64,000 nucleotides of DNA from Azospirillum brasilense (GCF_007827815.1 NZ_VITH01000004.1:62001-126000); one strand, 5' to 3'. Shown: positions 52,688 to 63,165, counted from the first letter of the stretch. Numbers and translations are program-made. Notes: generated by a model from the letters alone, not told the origin.

Positions 52688-54322
52688 ATGACTCAAGACC
52701 TTGATATGACCTCTCCGCTGATCGCCCCCGAACCGCGCCCCGGCTCGAACCTTCCGGAATTCTCGGTGGGCGACCTCGCCCGGCGCCTGAAGCGCAGCAT
52801 CGAGGAGGAGTTCGGCTTCGTGCGCGTGCGCGGCGAGATCTCCCAGCCCAAGCGCCACAGCTCCGGCCACTGCTACCTCCGCCTGAAGGACGACACGGCG
52901 GTGATCGAGGCGGTGTGCTGGCGCGGCACCGCGTCGAAGCTGGCCATCCAGCCGGCGGAGGGGCTGGAGGTCATCGTCACCGGGCGCATGACGACCTACC
53001 CCGGACGCTCGCAATACCAGCTCATCATCGAGTCGATGGAGCTGGCCGGCGAGGGCGCCCTGCTGAAGATGCTGGAGGAGCGCAAGAAGCGCCTCGCGGC
53101 GGAGGGGCTGTTCGATGCCGGGCGCAAGAAGCCCATCCCCTTCCTGCCCGACGTGATCGGCGTCGTCACCTCCCCCACCGGGGCGGTCATCCGCGACATC
53201 CTGCACCGGCTGCACGACCGTTTCCCGCGCCGGGTCCTGCTCTGGCCGGTCGCCGTCCAGGGCGAGCGGGCGGCGGCGGAGGTCACCGCGGCGATCGAGG
53301 GCTTTAACCGCATCGCCCCCGGCGGCCCGGTGCCGCGCCCGGACCTGCTGATCGTGGCGCGCGGCGGCGGCTCGCTGGAGGACCTGATGGCCTTCAACGA
53401 GGAGAACGTCGTCCGCGCGGCGGCGGCCAGCCGCATCCCGCTGATCTCGGCGGTCGGGCACGAGACCGACACCACCCTGATCGACTTCGCCTCCGACCGC
53501 CGCGCCCCCACCCCCACCGCGGCGGCGGAGATGGCCGTTCCGGTGCGGGCGGAGCTGCTGGCCCAGGTGCTGGACGACGAGCGGCGCATGGTCGGCGCCG
53601 CCACCCGCCTGCTGGCCGAGCGGCGGACGCGGGTGGAGGGGCTGGCCCGCGGCCTCGGCGACCCGCGCGCGCTGCTGGAAAGCCACGCCCAGCGGCTGGA
53701 CGACCGGGCGGAGCGGCTGGCCCTGGCCGCCGCCTCGCTCCTCGACCGCCGCCGCACCCGCCTGAACGAGCTGGGTGCGGCGCTGCGCCACCCGCGCGAG
53801 AAGCTGGCCGAGGCCGGGCAGCGGCTGGCGTCGGAATCCCGCGCGCTCGACGGCGCGCTGCGCCACGCCGTCGTCGCCGCGCGCGGCCAGTATGAGCGGG
53901 TGAGCGGGCGGCTGACGCTCGGCCCGATCCGCGTGAAATTCGGCGACGGCCGGCGGCGGCTGTCCGACCTGACGCCGCGGCTCGACCGCAGCTACGGCAA
54001 GGCGGTGGAGGAGCGTGCGGCGAGGCTGACGGCGGTGGGGCAGCTTCTGGAAAGCTACTCCTACAAGGGCGTCCTGGAGCGCGGCTTCGCCCTGGTGCAG
54101 TCCGGCGACGGCAAGCCGCTGACCAGCGCCGCCCAGGCCACGCCGGGTTTGGCGGTGTCGCTGGTCTTCGCCGACGGCAAAGCCGCCGCGACGGTGGACG
54201 GCGGGCCGCGGGTCGATGGTCCACCTCCCACCGCGGTTCCGGAGCCGAAGCCGAGGACTGCCAGACCAAAAGCGGAGCCGAAGAAGCCGCAGCGCCCGCC
54301 GACACAGGGAAGCCTGTTCTAA
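52688..54322 (+). CDS. xseA: Exodeoxyribonuclease VII large subunit XseA
   Basis: A 544-residue catalytic subunit that degrades single-stranded DNA with XseB. An OB-fold ([30 protein letters not shown]) is followed by the nuclease core [32 protein letters not shown] and [17 protein letters not shown], then a long coiled region. The last 55 residues ([16 protein letters not shown]) form a basic Pro/Lys-rich tail. The ATG at 52688 or an internal ATG at 52706 could start it. xseB is not in the window. Confidence 0.95.
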   Translation: MTQDLDMTSPLIAPEPRPGSNLPEFSVGDLARRLKRSIEEEFGFVRVRGEISQPKRHSSGHCYLRLKDDTAVIEAVCWRGTASKLAIQPAEGLEVIVTGRMTTYPGRSQYQLIIESMELAGEGALLKMLEERKKRLAAEGLFDAGRKKPIPFLPDVIGVVTSPTGAVIRDILHRLHDRFPRRVLLWPVAVQGERAAAEVTAAIEGFNRIAPGGPVPRPDLLIVARGGGSLEDLMAFNEENVVRAAAASRIPLISAVGHETDTTLIDFASDRRAPTPTAAAEMAVPVRAELLAQVLDDERRMVGAATRLLAERRTRVEGLARGLGDPRALLESHAQRLDDRAERLALAAASLLDRRRTRLNELGAALRHPREKLAEAGQRLASESRALDGALRHAVVAARGQYERVSGRLTLGPIRVKFGDGRRRLSDLTPRLDRSYGKAVEERAARLTAVGQLLESYSYKGVLERGFALVQSGDGKPLTSAAQATPGLAVSLVFADGKAAATVDGGPRVDGPPPTAVPEPKPRTARPKAEPKKPQRPPTQGSLF

Positions 54323-54477
54323 TCCATCGGCCCCACGGTGGATTTGCTCCATTCCGGAGCACCGGACTGGAGCGGACTGCCGGACGACTTGGGCAATTCC
54401 ACCGCGAGCCCCCTCCCCGCATCACTTATAGTGGTGCGCCGCCGGACCGATGCCCGGCGATACCGGAGGGGAAGGAT

Positions 54478-55356
54478 ATGGAGCAGCGCGCCGCCTCGAT
54501 CGGCCCGTTGGCGCGGGCCGGAGACTGGATCGACAGCGAGCGGGGACAGAGGACCGTCTTCGGATTGATCCTGCTGAACGCCGTCGTGCTGGGGCTGGAC
54601 ACGTCCTCCACGGTGTCGGACGCCATCGGGCCATTGCTCGGCACGCTCGACAGCCTGATCCTGATCGCCTTCACCGTGGAACTGGCCCTGCGCATCGGCC
54701 ACCAGGGGCGCTCCTTCTTTCGCGACGGCTGGAACCTGTTCGACTTCGCGGTGGTCGTGATCACGCTGGCCCCGGTCGGCCCGGAAATCATGGTCCTGCG
54801 CACCCTGCGCGTGCTGCGCGTCTTCCGCCTCGTCACCGTCATGCCGCGGCTGCGGATGATCGTCCATGCCCTGGTGACATCGCTGCCCGGACTGGCGATG
54901 ATCATCCTGCTGCAGGCACTGCTGTTCTACGTGGCCGGTGTGATGGCGACCAAGCTGTTCGGCGCGGATTTCCCGGACTGGTTCGGCACGCTGGGCGCGT
55001 CGCTCTACTCGCTGTTCCAGATCATGACGCTGGAAAGCTGGTCGATGGGCATCGTGCGGCCGGTGATGGAGGTCCACCCCTACGCCTGGGCCTTCTTCGT
55101 GCCCTTCATCATGGCGGCGACCTTCACGATGCTGAACCTGTGCGTCGCAGTGATCGTGAACGCGCTGCAGGCCCTGCAGGACCAGGGGAGCCCGGAGAGC
55201 GGCGACGCCGCCATCCCCGACGGAACCCACCCCGTGGCCGAGGAACTGCGGAGCCTGCGCGAAGAGGTCGCCGCCCTGCGCTTGGCGCTGGACGGGCAGC
55301 GCCGGACGGCGGAGGACCGGGTTTCGCGCCCGGCCCTCTCCGGTGCCGGCGACTGA
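54478..55356 (+). CDS. Bacterial voltage-gated sodium channel (NaChBac-like)
   Basis: A 292-residue ion channel with one six-helix unit. The S4 voltage sensor carries arginines every third residue (LRTLRVLRVFRLVTVMPRLR). The pore loop has the selectivity filter MTLESWSMG, nearly identical to the TLESWAS of NaChBac, and S6 (AFFVPFIMAATFTMLNLCVAVIVNAL) follows. A C-terminal coiled coil (AEELRSLREEVAALRLAL) fits tetramer formation. It is expected to admit Na+ on depolarisation and may link to flagellar motility or pH responses. The start at 54478 follows a GGGAAGG site. It is convergent with pyrC. Confidence 0.9.
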   Translation: MEQRAASIGPLARAGDWIDSERGQRTVFGLILLNAVVLGLDTSSTVSDAIGPLLGTLDSLILIAFTVELALRIGHQGRSFFRDGWNLFDFAVVVITLAPVGPEIMVLRTLRVLRVFRLVTVMPRLRMIVHALVTSLPGLAMIILLQALLFYVAGVMATKLFGADFPDWFGTLGASLYSLFQIMTLESWSMGIVRPVMEVHPYAWAFFVPFIMAATFTMLNLCVAVIVNALQALQDQGSPESGDAAIPDGTHPVAEELRSLREEVAALRLALDGQRRTAEDRVSRPALSGAGD

Positions 55357-55372
55357 TACCGGGCGACCGGCC

Positions 55373-56428
55373 TCAGGCGGCCCCGACGAAGCTCCAGCGG
55401 GTCGTCTCGCCGCTGCGGAAGGGCAGCACGGCCTCGCCGTCCGCAGTCAGCACGATGTCCGGCGTCGTGGACGGCGTGCGCTCCAGCACCACCTTGTCCT
55501 CGTTGACCGGCAGGCCGTAGAAGCGCGGGCCGTTCAGGCTGGCGAAGGCCTCCAGCTTGTCCAGCGCCCCCGCCTCGTCGAAGGCCTCGGCGTAGAGCTC
55601 CATGGCGTTGGCGGCGGTGAAGCAGCCGGCGCAGCCGCAGGCGCTCTCCTTCGCGGTCACCGTGTGCGGGGCGGTGTCGGTGCCCAGGAAGAACGGCCCC
55701 TCGCCCGAGGTCGCCGCCTCGACCAGCGCCACGCGGTGCGTCTCGCGCTTGGCGATGGGCAGGCAGTAGAGGTGCGGGCGGATGCCGCCGGCGAACAGGT
55801 GGCTGCGGTTGATCAGCAGGTGGTGCGCCGTGATCGTCGCCCCGACCCGGCCGGAAGCGGCGTGCGCGCGCACGAAGGCCACGGCCTCCGCGGTGGTCGC
55901 GTGCTCCAGCACCACGCGCAGCGCCGCGTAGCGCTCCAGCAGCGGGCCGAGGGTGCGCTCCAGGAACACCGCCTCGCGGTCGAAGATGTCGACATGGGAG
56001 TCGGTCACCTCGCCGTGGATCAGCAGCGGCATGCCGATCTCCGCCATGCGCTCCAGCACCGGCGCGATCTTGCCGAGGTCGGTCACGCCGTGGGCGCTGT
56101 TGGTGGTGGCGTTGGCCGGGTAGAGCTTGGCGGCGGCGAACACGCCGTCCTCGAAGCCCTGAGCCAGATCGTCGGCGTCGGTGCCGTCGGTCAGATAGGC
56201 AGTCATCAGCGGCGTGAAGGACTGGCCCGCCGGCAGGGCCGCCAGGATGCGCTCGCGGTAGGCCACGGCGTCGGCCGTGCGGGTCACCGGCGGCTTCAGG
56301 TTCGGCATGATGATGGCGCGGCCGAACTGGTGGGCGGTGAAGGGCAGCACCGCCTTGAGCATGGCGCCGTCGCGCAGGTGCACATGCCAGTCGTCGGGAC
56401 GGCGGAGGACGAGACGGTCGGTGGGCAT
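55373..56428 (-). CDS. pyrC: Dihydroorotase PyrC (class II)
   Basis: A 351-residue zinc enzyme of pyrimidine synthesis that closes carbamoyl aspartate to dihydroorotate. Motifs: [12 protein letters not shown] (two His ligands), MPNLKPPV (carboxylated Lys region is further on), [19 protein letters not shown] and LGTDTAPH (catalytic Asp). Length matches Escherichia coli PyrC. It runs convergent to the sodium channel (16-base gap) and divergent from hisS (about 160 bases). Confidence 0.96.
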   Translation of the reverse strand: MPTDRLVLRRPDDWHVHLRDGAMLKAVLPFTAHQFGRAIIMPNLKPPVTRTADAVAYRERILAALPAGQSFTPLMTAYLTDGTDADDLAQGFEDGVFAAAKLYPANATTNSAHGVTDLGKIAPVLERMAEIGMPLLIHGEVTDSHVDIFDREAVFLERTLGPLLERYAALRVVLEHATTAEAVAFVRAHAASGRVGATITAHHLLINRSHLFAGGIRPHLYCLPIAKRETHRVALVEAATSGEGPFFLGTDTAPHTVTAKESACGCAGCFTAANAMELYAEAFDEAGALDKLEAFASLNGPRFYGLPVNEDKVVLERTPSTTPDIVLTADGEAVLPFRSGETTRWSFVGAA

Positions 56429-56587
56429 GGCGGCTCCGGGGCGCGGAATGGGGAGGTTTGCCGGAGTTCTAGCCCCTTACGGTTCCCCGCTCAACGGTAA
56501 CGGGCCACGGCAATGGTGACGGAAGCGGCGAAAGCCGCTAGAACCCTAGCCGAATCCCTAGGGACATTCGAAGCCGGACCCGCGCCG

Positions 56588-57937
56588 ATGAGCCTCATTA
56601 CCCCCCGCACCCCGCCCGGAACGATGGAACTGCTGCCGCGCCAGCAGGTCGCCTTCCAGCGTCTTCTCGACACCATCCGCCGCGGCTACGAGCGGTTCGG
56701 CTTCGTGCCGGTGGAAACCCCGGTGTTCGAGACGGTGGACACCCTGCTGACCAAGTCCGGTGGCGAGACCGAGAAGCAGGTCTATTTCGTGCAGTCCACC
56801 GGCGCCCTCCAGCAGGGGAACAAGCCGGACATCGCGCTGCGCTTCGACCTGACGGTGCCGCTCGCCCGCTACGTGGCGGAGCATGAGCGCGACCTCGCCT
56901 TCCCCTTCCGCCGCTACCAGATCCAGCGCGTCTACCGCGGGGAACGGGCGCAGCGCGGGCGCTTCCGCGAATTCTACCAGTGCGACATCGACGTGATCGG
57001 CAAGGACAGCCTGTCCGCCCATTACGACGCGGAGATCCCGGCGGTCATCTACCATGTCTTCAGCGAACTGGACTTCGGCGGCTTCACCATCAACGTGAAC
57101 AACCGCAAGGTCCTGCTCGGCCTGCTCGACGGGCTGGGCGTGGACGACGCGGAGAAGCGCGTCCTGGTCCTGCGCGAGATCGACAAGCTGGACAAGATCG
57201 GCCGCGACAAGGTGCAGGCCAGCCTGACCGGCCTCGGCATGACCGCCGACGCGGCGGAGAAGATCCTGTCGCTGATTGACGCCAAGGGCAGCAACGAGGA
57301 CACGCTCGCCGCCCTGGGCGCGCTGGGCATCGAGAACGAGACCTTCCGCCAGGGTGTTTCGGAGCTGACCACGGTCATCGAGGGGCTGAAGGCGTTCCAG
57401 GTGCCGGACGGCATCGTGCGCATCAACCTCGCCATCGCGCGCGGCCTCGACTACTACACCGGCACGGTCTACGAGACCTTCCTGAACGACCATCCGGGCA
57501 TCGGCAGCGTGTGCTCCGGCGGGCGCTACGACAACCTCGCCAGCCACTACACCAAGTCGAAGCTGCCGGGGGTGGGCATCTCGATCGGCGCGACGCGGCT
57601 GTTCTACCAGCTGATGGAGGCCGGCATCATCAAGGACGGCGGCGCCACCGCCCAGGTCCTGGTGACGCAGATGGACCCGGCCCTGTCCGCCGACTATTAC
57701 GGCCTCGCGACGGCGTTGCGGGCGGCGGGCATCAACACGGAAATCCAGCTCGACGGCGGCAAGCTCGCCAAGCAGATGAAATACGCCGACAAGGCGGGCA
57801 TTCCGCTGGTCGTCCTGATGGGCTCCGACGAGAAGGCGCGCGGCACGGCGACGCTGAAGCATCTGGTGAAGGGCGAGCAGGTCGAAGTCCCGCTGGCCGA
57901 CCTCGCCGCCAAGGCGAAGGACCTGCTGGGAGCCTAA
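56588..57937 (+). CDS. hisS: Histidine-tRNA ligase HisS, long form
   Basis: A 449-residue class II aminoacyl-tRNA synthetase. The N-terminal segment [19 protein letters not shown] leads to motif 1. Motif 2 is [31 protein letters not shown], and the histidine motif [13 protein letters not shown] is present, with an anticodon-binding C-terminus ([25 protein letters not shown]). The motif-2 ending [10 protein letters not shown] and the insertion near 230-290 look more like archaeal/eukaryotic-type HisRS than the short bacterial form. The start at 56588 is chosen by conservation; an ATG at 56513 would add 25 residues. Confidence 0.93.
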   Translation: MSLITPRTPPGTMELLPRQQVAFQRLLDTIRRGYERFGFVPVETPVFETVDTLLTKSGGETEKQVYFVQSTGALQQGNKPDIALRFDLTVPLARYVAEHERDLAFPFRRYQIQRVYRGERAQRGRFREFYQCDIDVIGKDSLSAHYDAEIPAVIYHVFSELDFGGFTINVNNRKVLLGLLDGLGVDDAEKRVLVLREIDKLDKIGRDKVQASLTGLGMTADAAEKILSLIDAKGSNEDTLAALGALGIENETFRQGVSELTTVIEGLKAFQVPDGIVRINLAIARGLDYYTGTVYETFLNDHPGIGSVCSGGRYDNLASHYTKSKLPGVGISIGATRLFYQLMEAGIIKDGGATAQVLVTQMDPALSADYYGLATALRAAGINTEIQLDGGKLAKQMKYADKAGIPLVVLMGSDEKARGTATLKHLVKGEQVEVPLADLAAKAKDLLGA

Positions 57938-57944
57938 CGCTGTC

Positions 57945-57968
57945 CCCTCTCCCCCCTTGGGGAGAGGG
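57945..57968. repeat. CCCTCTCCCC hairpin downstream of hisS
   Basis: Perfect arms CCCTCTCCCC (57945-57954) and GGGGAGAGGG (57959-57968) with a 4-base loop, 7 bases after the hisS stop codon. It shares its arms with the compound repeat at 28977-29094. No T-run follows, so it is a repeat rather than a clear terminator. Confidence 0.6.
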
Positions 57969-57994
57969 ATCGTCCACCGCAGTGAGCCCCGCCC

Positions 57995-59920
57995 ATGGCC
58001 ACCGTCGCCGAAGCCCTGAACCTCGCGCTCGACCATCATCTGTCCGGGCGGCTGGAGGAGGCGCGGCAGCTCTACGGCCGCATCCTGGCGGCGGACCCGG
58101 ACAACCCCCACGCCCTGCATTTCGGCGGGCTGCTGGCGGCCCAGACCGGCCGCGTGGCGGACGGTGTGGCGATGATCCGCAAGGCGGCGGCCCGGCTGCC
58201 GCTCGCCGCCGATGTCCACGGCAATCTCGGCAAGGCCCTGATGGCGCTGGGCACGCCGGACGGGGCGGCGCAGGCCGCCGCCGCCTTCCGCACCGTTCTC
58301 GCCTTGAAGCCCGACGGCGCCGCTGACTGGTTCGCCCTGGGCGGCGCCCTGACCGAGGCCGGCGATGGCCCTGCCGCCCACCGCGCCCTGAACCGCGCCC
58401 TGACGGCCAGCGCCGCCACCGACAGCGAACCGCTGGCCGAGGCCTTCGAGCGGGCCGGCCTGCGGCTCTACGCCGCCGCCGACTGGGCGGGCGCCACCGA
58501 TGCCTTCCGCAAGGCGCGCATCCTCGCTCCGCAGCGCGCCGAGGCGCACCGCATGCTCGGCGCCGCGCTGGCCCAGACGGGCGACCCGGAGGGCGCCGTG
58601 GCGGCGCTGGACGAGGCGCTGCGGCTCGACCCCACGCTGGCCGAGGCGCAGGCCAACCTCGTCCATCTGCTGGTCACGCTGGGCCGCTTCGACGACGCCG
58701 AGCGGGCCGGGCGCCGGGCGGTGGTTCTGGACCCCGGCAACGCCGACGCCTACGGCAACATGGTGCCGCTGCTGGAGCAGACCGTCCGCGTCGCGGAGGC
58801 GTTGCGCCAGGGCGCGCGGGCGACGCGCCTCGCCCCGCAGCGGGCGGCCTTCCACCGCAACCGCCTGTCCCTCCTGCTGCACGAGGGCCGCCGCGACGAG
58901 GCCGTCGCCGCCGGGCGGGAGGCCATCCGCCTCGCCCCCACCGACGCCGAGGCCCATCTCGCGCTCGCCGTCGCCCTGCTCGCCTCCGGCCAGTTCCGCG
59001 AGGGGTGGGAGGAGTTCGAGTGGCGCTGGGAGACCCGGCAACTCGACCCGGTCCACCGCGGCTTCGCCCAGCCGCAATGGACCGGGGCGGAGGATGTGGC
59101 GGGCCGCACCATCCTGCTCTACGCCGAGCAGGGGCTGGGCGACACGCTGCAGTTCGTCCGCTACGCGCCGCTGCTGGCCGCGCGGGGCGCTCGGGTGATC
59201 GTCGGCTGCTCCCCCGCCCTGGTGCGGCTGATGGCACAGGTGGACGGCGTGACCGCCGCCATCGCCTGGGGCGACGAGCTTCCGGCCTTCGACCGGCACA
59301 TCCCGATGATGAGCCTGCCCCGCGCCTTCGCGACCGATCTGGACAGCATCCCGGCCGCGGTGCCCTATCTGCACGCCGATCCCGCCGACGTCGCGGCGTG
59401 GCGCGCGCGGGTGCCGGCGGACGGGAGGGCGCGGGTCGGGCTGGTCTGGGCGGGGTCGCCGCGCACGGTGCGCGGGGTGGCGAGCCCGATCGACCGGCGG
59501 CGCAGCCTGCCTCTGGCCGCCCTGGCCCCCCTGGCCGATGTGCCGGGGGTGCGCTTCGTCAGCCTCCAGATGGGGCCGGGCGCGTCGCAGCTGGCCGAGG
59601 CTCCGGCGGGCATGGACATCGATGACCCCATGGCCGGCGTCCGCGACTTCGCCGACACGGCGGCGCTGGCCGAGACGCTGGACCTCGTCATCACGGTGGA
59701 CACCTCCGTCTGCCATCTCGCGGGCGGCTTGGGACGGCCGACCTGGACGCTGTCGCGCGCCGACGCCTGCTGGCGCTGGCTGGGCAACCGGGAGGCGAAT
59801 CCCTGGTACCCGACCATGCGCGTGTTCGGCCAGGACCGCTCGGGCGACTGGTCGGGCGTCGTCGCCCGCCTGCGCGCGGCGTTAACGGATTTCGTGGAAG
59901 CGCGCGGTCACGTTTCTTAA
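57995..59920 (+). CDS. TPR-glycosyltransferase protein
   Basis: A 641-residue protein. TPRs fill residues 10-345, for example ARQLYGRILAADPDNPHALHFGG and AVAALDEALRLDPTLAEAQANLV. The C-terminal 290 residues are a GT9-like domain with LLYAEQGLGDTLQFVRYAPLL, VGLVWAGSP and ITVDTSVCHLAGGLGRPTW. It resembles the protein encoded at 36591-38447 in layout and C-terminal motifs (WYPTMRVF versus WYPSMRVF). Such proteins are suspected to add sugars to proteins or surface glycans. It starts 57 bases after hisS, so readthrough expression is likely. Confidence 0.82.
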   Translation: MATVAEALNLALDHHLSGRLEEARQLYGRILAADPDNPHALHFGGLLAAQTGRVADGVAMIRKAAARLPLAADVHGNLGKALMALGTPDGAAQAAAAFRTVLALKPDGAADWFALGGALTEAGDGPAAHRALNRALTASAATDSEPLAEAFERAGLRLYAAADWAGATDAFRKARILAPQRAEAHRMLGAALAQTGDPEGAVAALDEALRLDPTLAEAQANLVHLLVTLGRFDDAERAGRRAVVLDPGNADAYGNMVPLLEQTVRVAEALRQGARATRLAPQRAAFHRNRLSLLLHEGRRDEAVAAGREAIRLAPTDAEAHLALAVALLASGQFREGWEEFEWRWETRQLDPVHRGFAQPQWTGAEDVAGRTILLYAEQGLGDTLQFVRYAPLLAARGARVIVGCSPALVRLMAQVDGVTAAIAWGDELPAFDRHIPMMSLPRAFATDLDSIPAAVPYLHADPADVAAWRARVPADGRARVGLVWAGSPRTVRGVASPIDRRRSLPLAALAPLADVPGVRFVSLQMGPGASQLAEAPAGMDIDDPMAGVRDFADTAALAETLDLVITVDTSVCHLAGGLGRPTWTLSRADACWRWLGNREANPWYPTMRVFGQDRSGDWSGVVARLRAALTDFVEARGHVS

Positions 59921-60138
59921 CCACACAACCGATGGGCGCATTCGTGGCGCCGCCGCAACGGTCCGCTACGAATTTGAGTTACGCCGATTTCGGGGCGGAC
60001 TCGCACACCCGAAGGGCCAGGGATTACACCGGTTGTTAACCAAGGCACCTCTACATTCCGGTCCTATCGCTCGGCCATTTTACCGAGCATTTTAACCAAT
60101 TCGCGGGTCTTGCCCCGCGGTCATGGCTGGAGCCGGAC

Positions 60139-63100
60139 ATGACACGGTTGTGGGTGCGACGCGCGATCTGGGGTGTGACGCTGGCGGCGACGCTGGGCGG
60201 CGGCGCCCTCCTGGCGCAGGAGGAGATGCGCACGTCGCGATTGCAGGCGCGCCTGCTCGCCGGCTACGCCAAGGACATGACCTACACGCTGGGCGAGGGG
60301 CCGAACCCCGCCGCGCGCCACCCCACCCAGGGCCCCTACAACGAGCGGATGGGCTATGTCGGGCTGCCCGGCTACCTGCGCTCGCTGACCTCGGACATGT
60401 ACGCGGTGGAGATGCAGGCGCATCTGTCGCCGACGCTCGACCAGTTCATGGCCGCCGGCGGCTTCCCGATCTACCACGAGAAGACGCGCGCCGGCCTGAC
60501 CCTGCTGGACCGCAACGGCACCGCGCTGTTCTCCGCCCGCTACCCGGAGCGGGTCTTCGCCAAGTTCGAGGACGTGCCGCCGCTGGTCGCCGCCACGCTG
60601 CTGTTCATCGAGAACCGCGAGCTGCTGAACACCGACGAGCCGCGCCGCAACCCCGCCGTGGAGTGGGACCGCTTCGCCGGCGCCGTGGCCATGCTGCCGG
60701 TGCAGTGGGTCAAGCCGGGCCAGCGTTCCCCCGGCGGCTCGACCCTGGCGACCCAGATCGAGAAGTACCGCCACTCCCCCGACGGCCAGACCAGCGGTGC
60801 AACGGAAAAGCTGCGCCAGATGATCTCGGCCAGCACCCGCTCCTATCTGGACGGCGAGGACACCGGCGCCCACCGCCGCCGCATCCTGATCGACTATCTG
60901 AACTCCACCCCGCTGACCGGACGCCCCGGCTTCGGCGAGGTGAACGGGCTGGGCGACGGGCTGTGGGCCTGGTTCGGCACCGACCTCGCCATGGCCGAGA
61001 AGGTGCTGTCGGAAGAGCCCGCCGACGCCCGCGCCCTGCAGTTGAAGGCGCTGGCCTACAAGCAGGTGCTGAGCCTTCTGCTCGCCCAGCGCCGCCCCTC
61101 CCATTACCTGATTCAGGACCGTCCGGCGCTGGAGCGGCTGGCCGACAGCCATCTGCGCGTGCTGCACGGCGCGGGCGTGATCGACACCGCGCTGCGCGAC
61201 GCGGCGCTCGGCCTGACGCTGAAGTTCCGCGAGGACCCGCCGCAGGCCCAGACCGCCAATTTCGTGGAGCAGAAGGCCCCCAACGCCATCCGCGCCCGGC
61301 TTCTCTCCATGCTCGGCGTGTCCAGCCTCTACCAGCTCGACCGCATCGACCTGACCGCCGAATCGACGCTCGACGCCCCGGCGCAGCAGCGCGTGGTGGA
61401 GGTGCTGGCGAAGCTCGGCGACCCGGCCTTCGCCGCGCAGATGGGGCTGACCGGCGAACGTCTGCTCGACACCAAGGGCAGCGACCTGTCGAAGATCATC
61501 TACTCGGTCACGCTGTACGAGCGCGGGCCGGACGCCAACTACCTGCGCGTCCAGGCCGACAACCTCGACCAGCCGCTGGACATCAACGAGGGCGCCAAGC
61601 TCGACCTCGGCTCCACGGCGAAGCTGCGCACGCTGGCGACCTATCTGGAGATCGTGGCGGAACTGCACACCCGCTACGCCCACCTGCCCAAGGACTTCCT
61701 CGCCGACGTGGAGGAGGAGGCGTCCGACAACCTGACACGCTGGGCGGCGAACTGGCTGGCAACCTCCGCCAACCGCGGTCTAAGCGCCATGCTCGACGCC
61801 GCCATGGAGCGCCGCTATTCGGCGAACCCCGGCGAGGCCTTCTTTACCGGCGGCGGGTTGCACAGCTTCGTGAACTTCAACCCGCGGGACAACGGCAGCA
61901 TCCTGAGCGTGACCGAGTCGCTGCGCAATTCGGTCAACCTGCCCTTCATCCGCATGATGCGCGACGTCGTGCAGTTCTATCTGTCCGAGGGCGGCGACGA
62001 CAGCACCGACATCCTGCACAACCCCGACCACCCCGCCCGCCAGGCCTATCTCGCCCGCTTCGCCGACAAGGAAGGCAGCGACTTCCTGAACCGCTTCTAC
62101 AACAGCTACCGGAAGCACACGCCGGACGCGATGCTGAACATGCTGGCCGCCCGGTCGCGGCCCATGCCGCACCGCCTGTCGGTGATCTTCCGCACCGTCC
62201 GCCCGCAGGCCGGGGTGAAGGAGTTCGGCGCCTTCCTGCGCGCCCGCCTGCCCGACGCCAAGCTGGACGACGGCGACATCGCGTCGCTCTACGGCAAATA
62301 CGGGCCGGACAAGTTTCCGCTCAACGACCTCGGCTATCTGGCGCGCATCCATCCGCTGGAGCTGTGGCTGGTCTCCTACCTGCAGAAGCGCCCCGACGCC
62401 AAGCGGCAGGAGGTGCTGGAGGCCAGCGTGCAGGAGCGCCAGGAAAGCTACCGCTGGCTGTTCAAGAAGGGCCAGTCGGCCCAGAACACCCGCATCCGCA
62501 TCGGGCTGGAGGAGGAAGCCTTCCAGCGCATCACCGAGCAGTGGCGCAAGCTGGGCTACCCCTTCGAGACGCTCGTCCCGTCCTTCGCCACCGCCATCGG
62601 CAGCTCCGCCGACCGCCCAGCGGCGCTGGCCGAACTGGTCGGCATCATCCAGAACGACGGGGTCCGCCAGCCGACCGTGCGCGTGCGCAAGCTGCACTTC
62701 GCCGCCGGCACGCCCTACGAGGCCGTCGTCGGGCTGGGCGAGCTGCGCGGCCAGCGCGTGATGAAGGCGGAGGTCGCGGCCACCCTGCGCAAGGCGCTGA
62801 TGGACGTGGCGCAGAACGGCACGGCCAAGCGCGTCTGGGGCTCCTTCAAGGACTCCTCAGGGGCGGTCATCCCGATCGGCGGCAAGACCGGTACGGGCGA
62901 CCACCGGCTGGACCGCTACGGCCCCGGCGGGCACCTGATCGAATCGCGGGCGGTGAACCGGACGGCGACCTTCGCCTTCTACATCGGCGACCGCTTCTTC
63001 GGGACCATGACCGCCTTCGTCCACGGGCCGGAGGCCGACAACTACCGCTTCACCAGCGCCCTGCCCGCCCAATTGCTGAAGAGCATCGCCCCGGCGCTGC

Positions 63101-63165
63101 AGCCCCTCATCGACCCCGGCGTGACCAAGACGGCCGACACCGGCAAGCCGCAGACCGGGCTGTGA
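60139..63165 (+). CDS. Divergent GT51/transpeptidase (class A PBP-like) protein
   Basis: A 1008-residue membrane-anchored protein (helix about 9-27). A glycosyltransferase-51-like region is seen at LLFIENRELLNTDE (Glu158) and SPGGSTLATQIEKYRHS (about 197-213), but the phenylalanine and histidine that follow the catalytic Glu in normal GT51 enzymes are missing. The C-terminal transpeptidase motifs are intact: SxxK as GSTAKLRT (Ser492, Lys495), SxN as LRNSVNLP (Ser598) and KTGTGD (about 916). The 300-residue stretch between SxN and KTG is much longer than usual. It starts with ATG at 60139 after a 218-base spacer. It probably cross-links peptidoglycan, and polymerisation is doubtful. Confidence 0.8.
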   Translation: MTRLWVRRAIWGVTLAATLGGGALLAQEEMRTSRLQARLLAGYAKDMTYTLGEGPNPAARHPTQGPYNERMGYVGLPGYLRSLTSDMYAVEMQAHLSPTLDQFMAAGGFPIYHEKTRAGLTLLDRNGTALFSARYPERVFAKFEDVPPLVAATLLFIENRELLNTDEPRRNPAVEWDRFAGAVAMLPVQWVKPGQRSPGGSTLATQIEKYRHSPDGQTSGATEKLRQMISASTRSYLDGEDTGAHRRRILIDYLNSTPLTGRPGFGEVNGLGDGLWAWFGTDLAMAEKVLSEEPADARALQLKALAYKQVLSLLLAQRRPSHYLIQDRPALERLADSHLRVLHGAGVIDTALRDAALGLTLKFREDPPQAQTANFVEQKAPNAIRARLLSMLGVSSLYQLDRIDLTAESTLDAPAQQRVVEVLAKLGDPAFAAQMGLTGERLLDTKGSDLSKIIYSVTLYERGPDANYLRVQADNLDQPLDINEGAKLDLGSTAKLRTLATYLEIVAELHTRYAHLPKDFLADVEEEASDNLTRWAANWLATSANRGLSAMLDAAMERRYSANPGEAFFTGGGLHSFVNFNPRDNGSILSVTESLRNSVNLPFIRMMRDVVQFYLSEGGDDSTDILHNPDHPARQAYLARFADKEGSDFLNRFYNSYRKHTPDAMLNMLAARSRPMPHRLSVIFRTVRPQAGVKEFGAFLRARLPDAKLDDGDIASLYGKYGPDKFPLNDLGYLARIHPLELWLVSYLQKRPDAKRQEVLEASVQERQESYRWLFKKGQSAQNTRIRIGLEEEAFQRITEQWRKLGYPFETLVPSFATAIGSSADRPAALAELVGIIQNDGVRQPTVRVRKLHFAAGTPYEAVVGLGELRGQRVMKAEVAATLRKALMDVAQNGTAKRVWGSFKDSSGAVIPIGGKTGTGDHRLDRYGPGGHLIESRAVNRTATFAFYIGDRFFGTMTAFVHGPEADNYRFTSALPAQLLKSIAPALQPLIDPGVTKTADTGKPQTGL

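Noticed and set aside
51341..54352. 1003-codon minus-strand frame covering purD and the xseA region
   Set aside because: Only the part after the ATG at 52630 is PurD. The upstream part is the antisense of xseA with no motif.
57945..57968. Intrinsic terminator after hisS
   Set aside because: The hairpin is perfect but lacks a U-run, and the same hairpin occurs elsewhere as a repeat.
56558..59716. 1052-codon minus-strand open frame opposite hisS and the TPR gene
   Set aside because: This is an antisense shadow; both plus-strand genes have clear family motifs.
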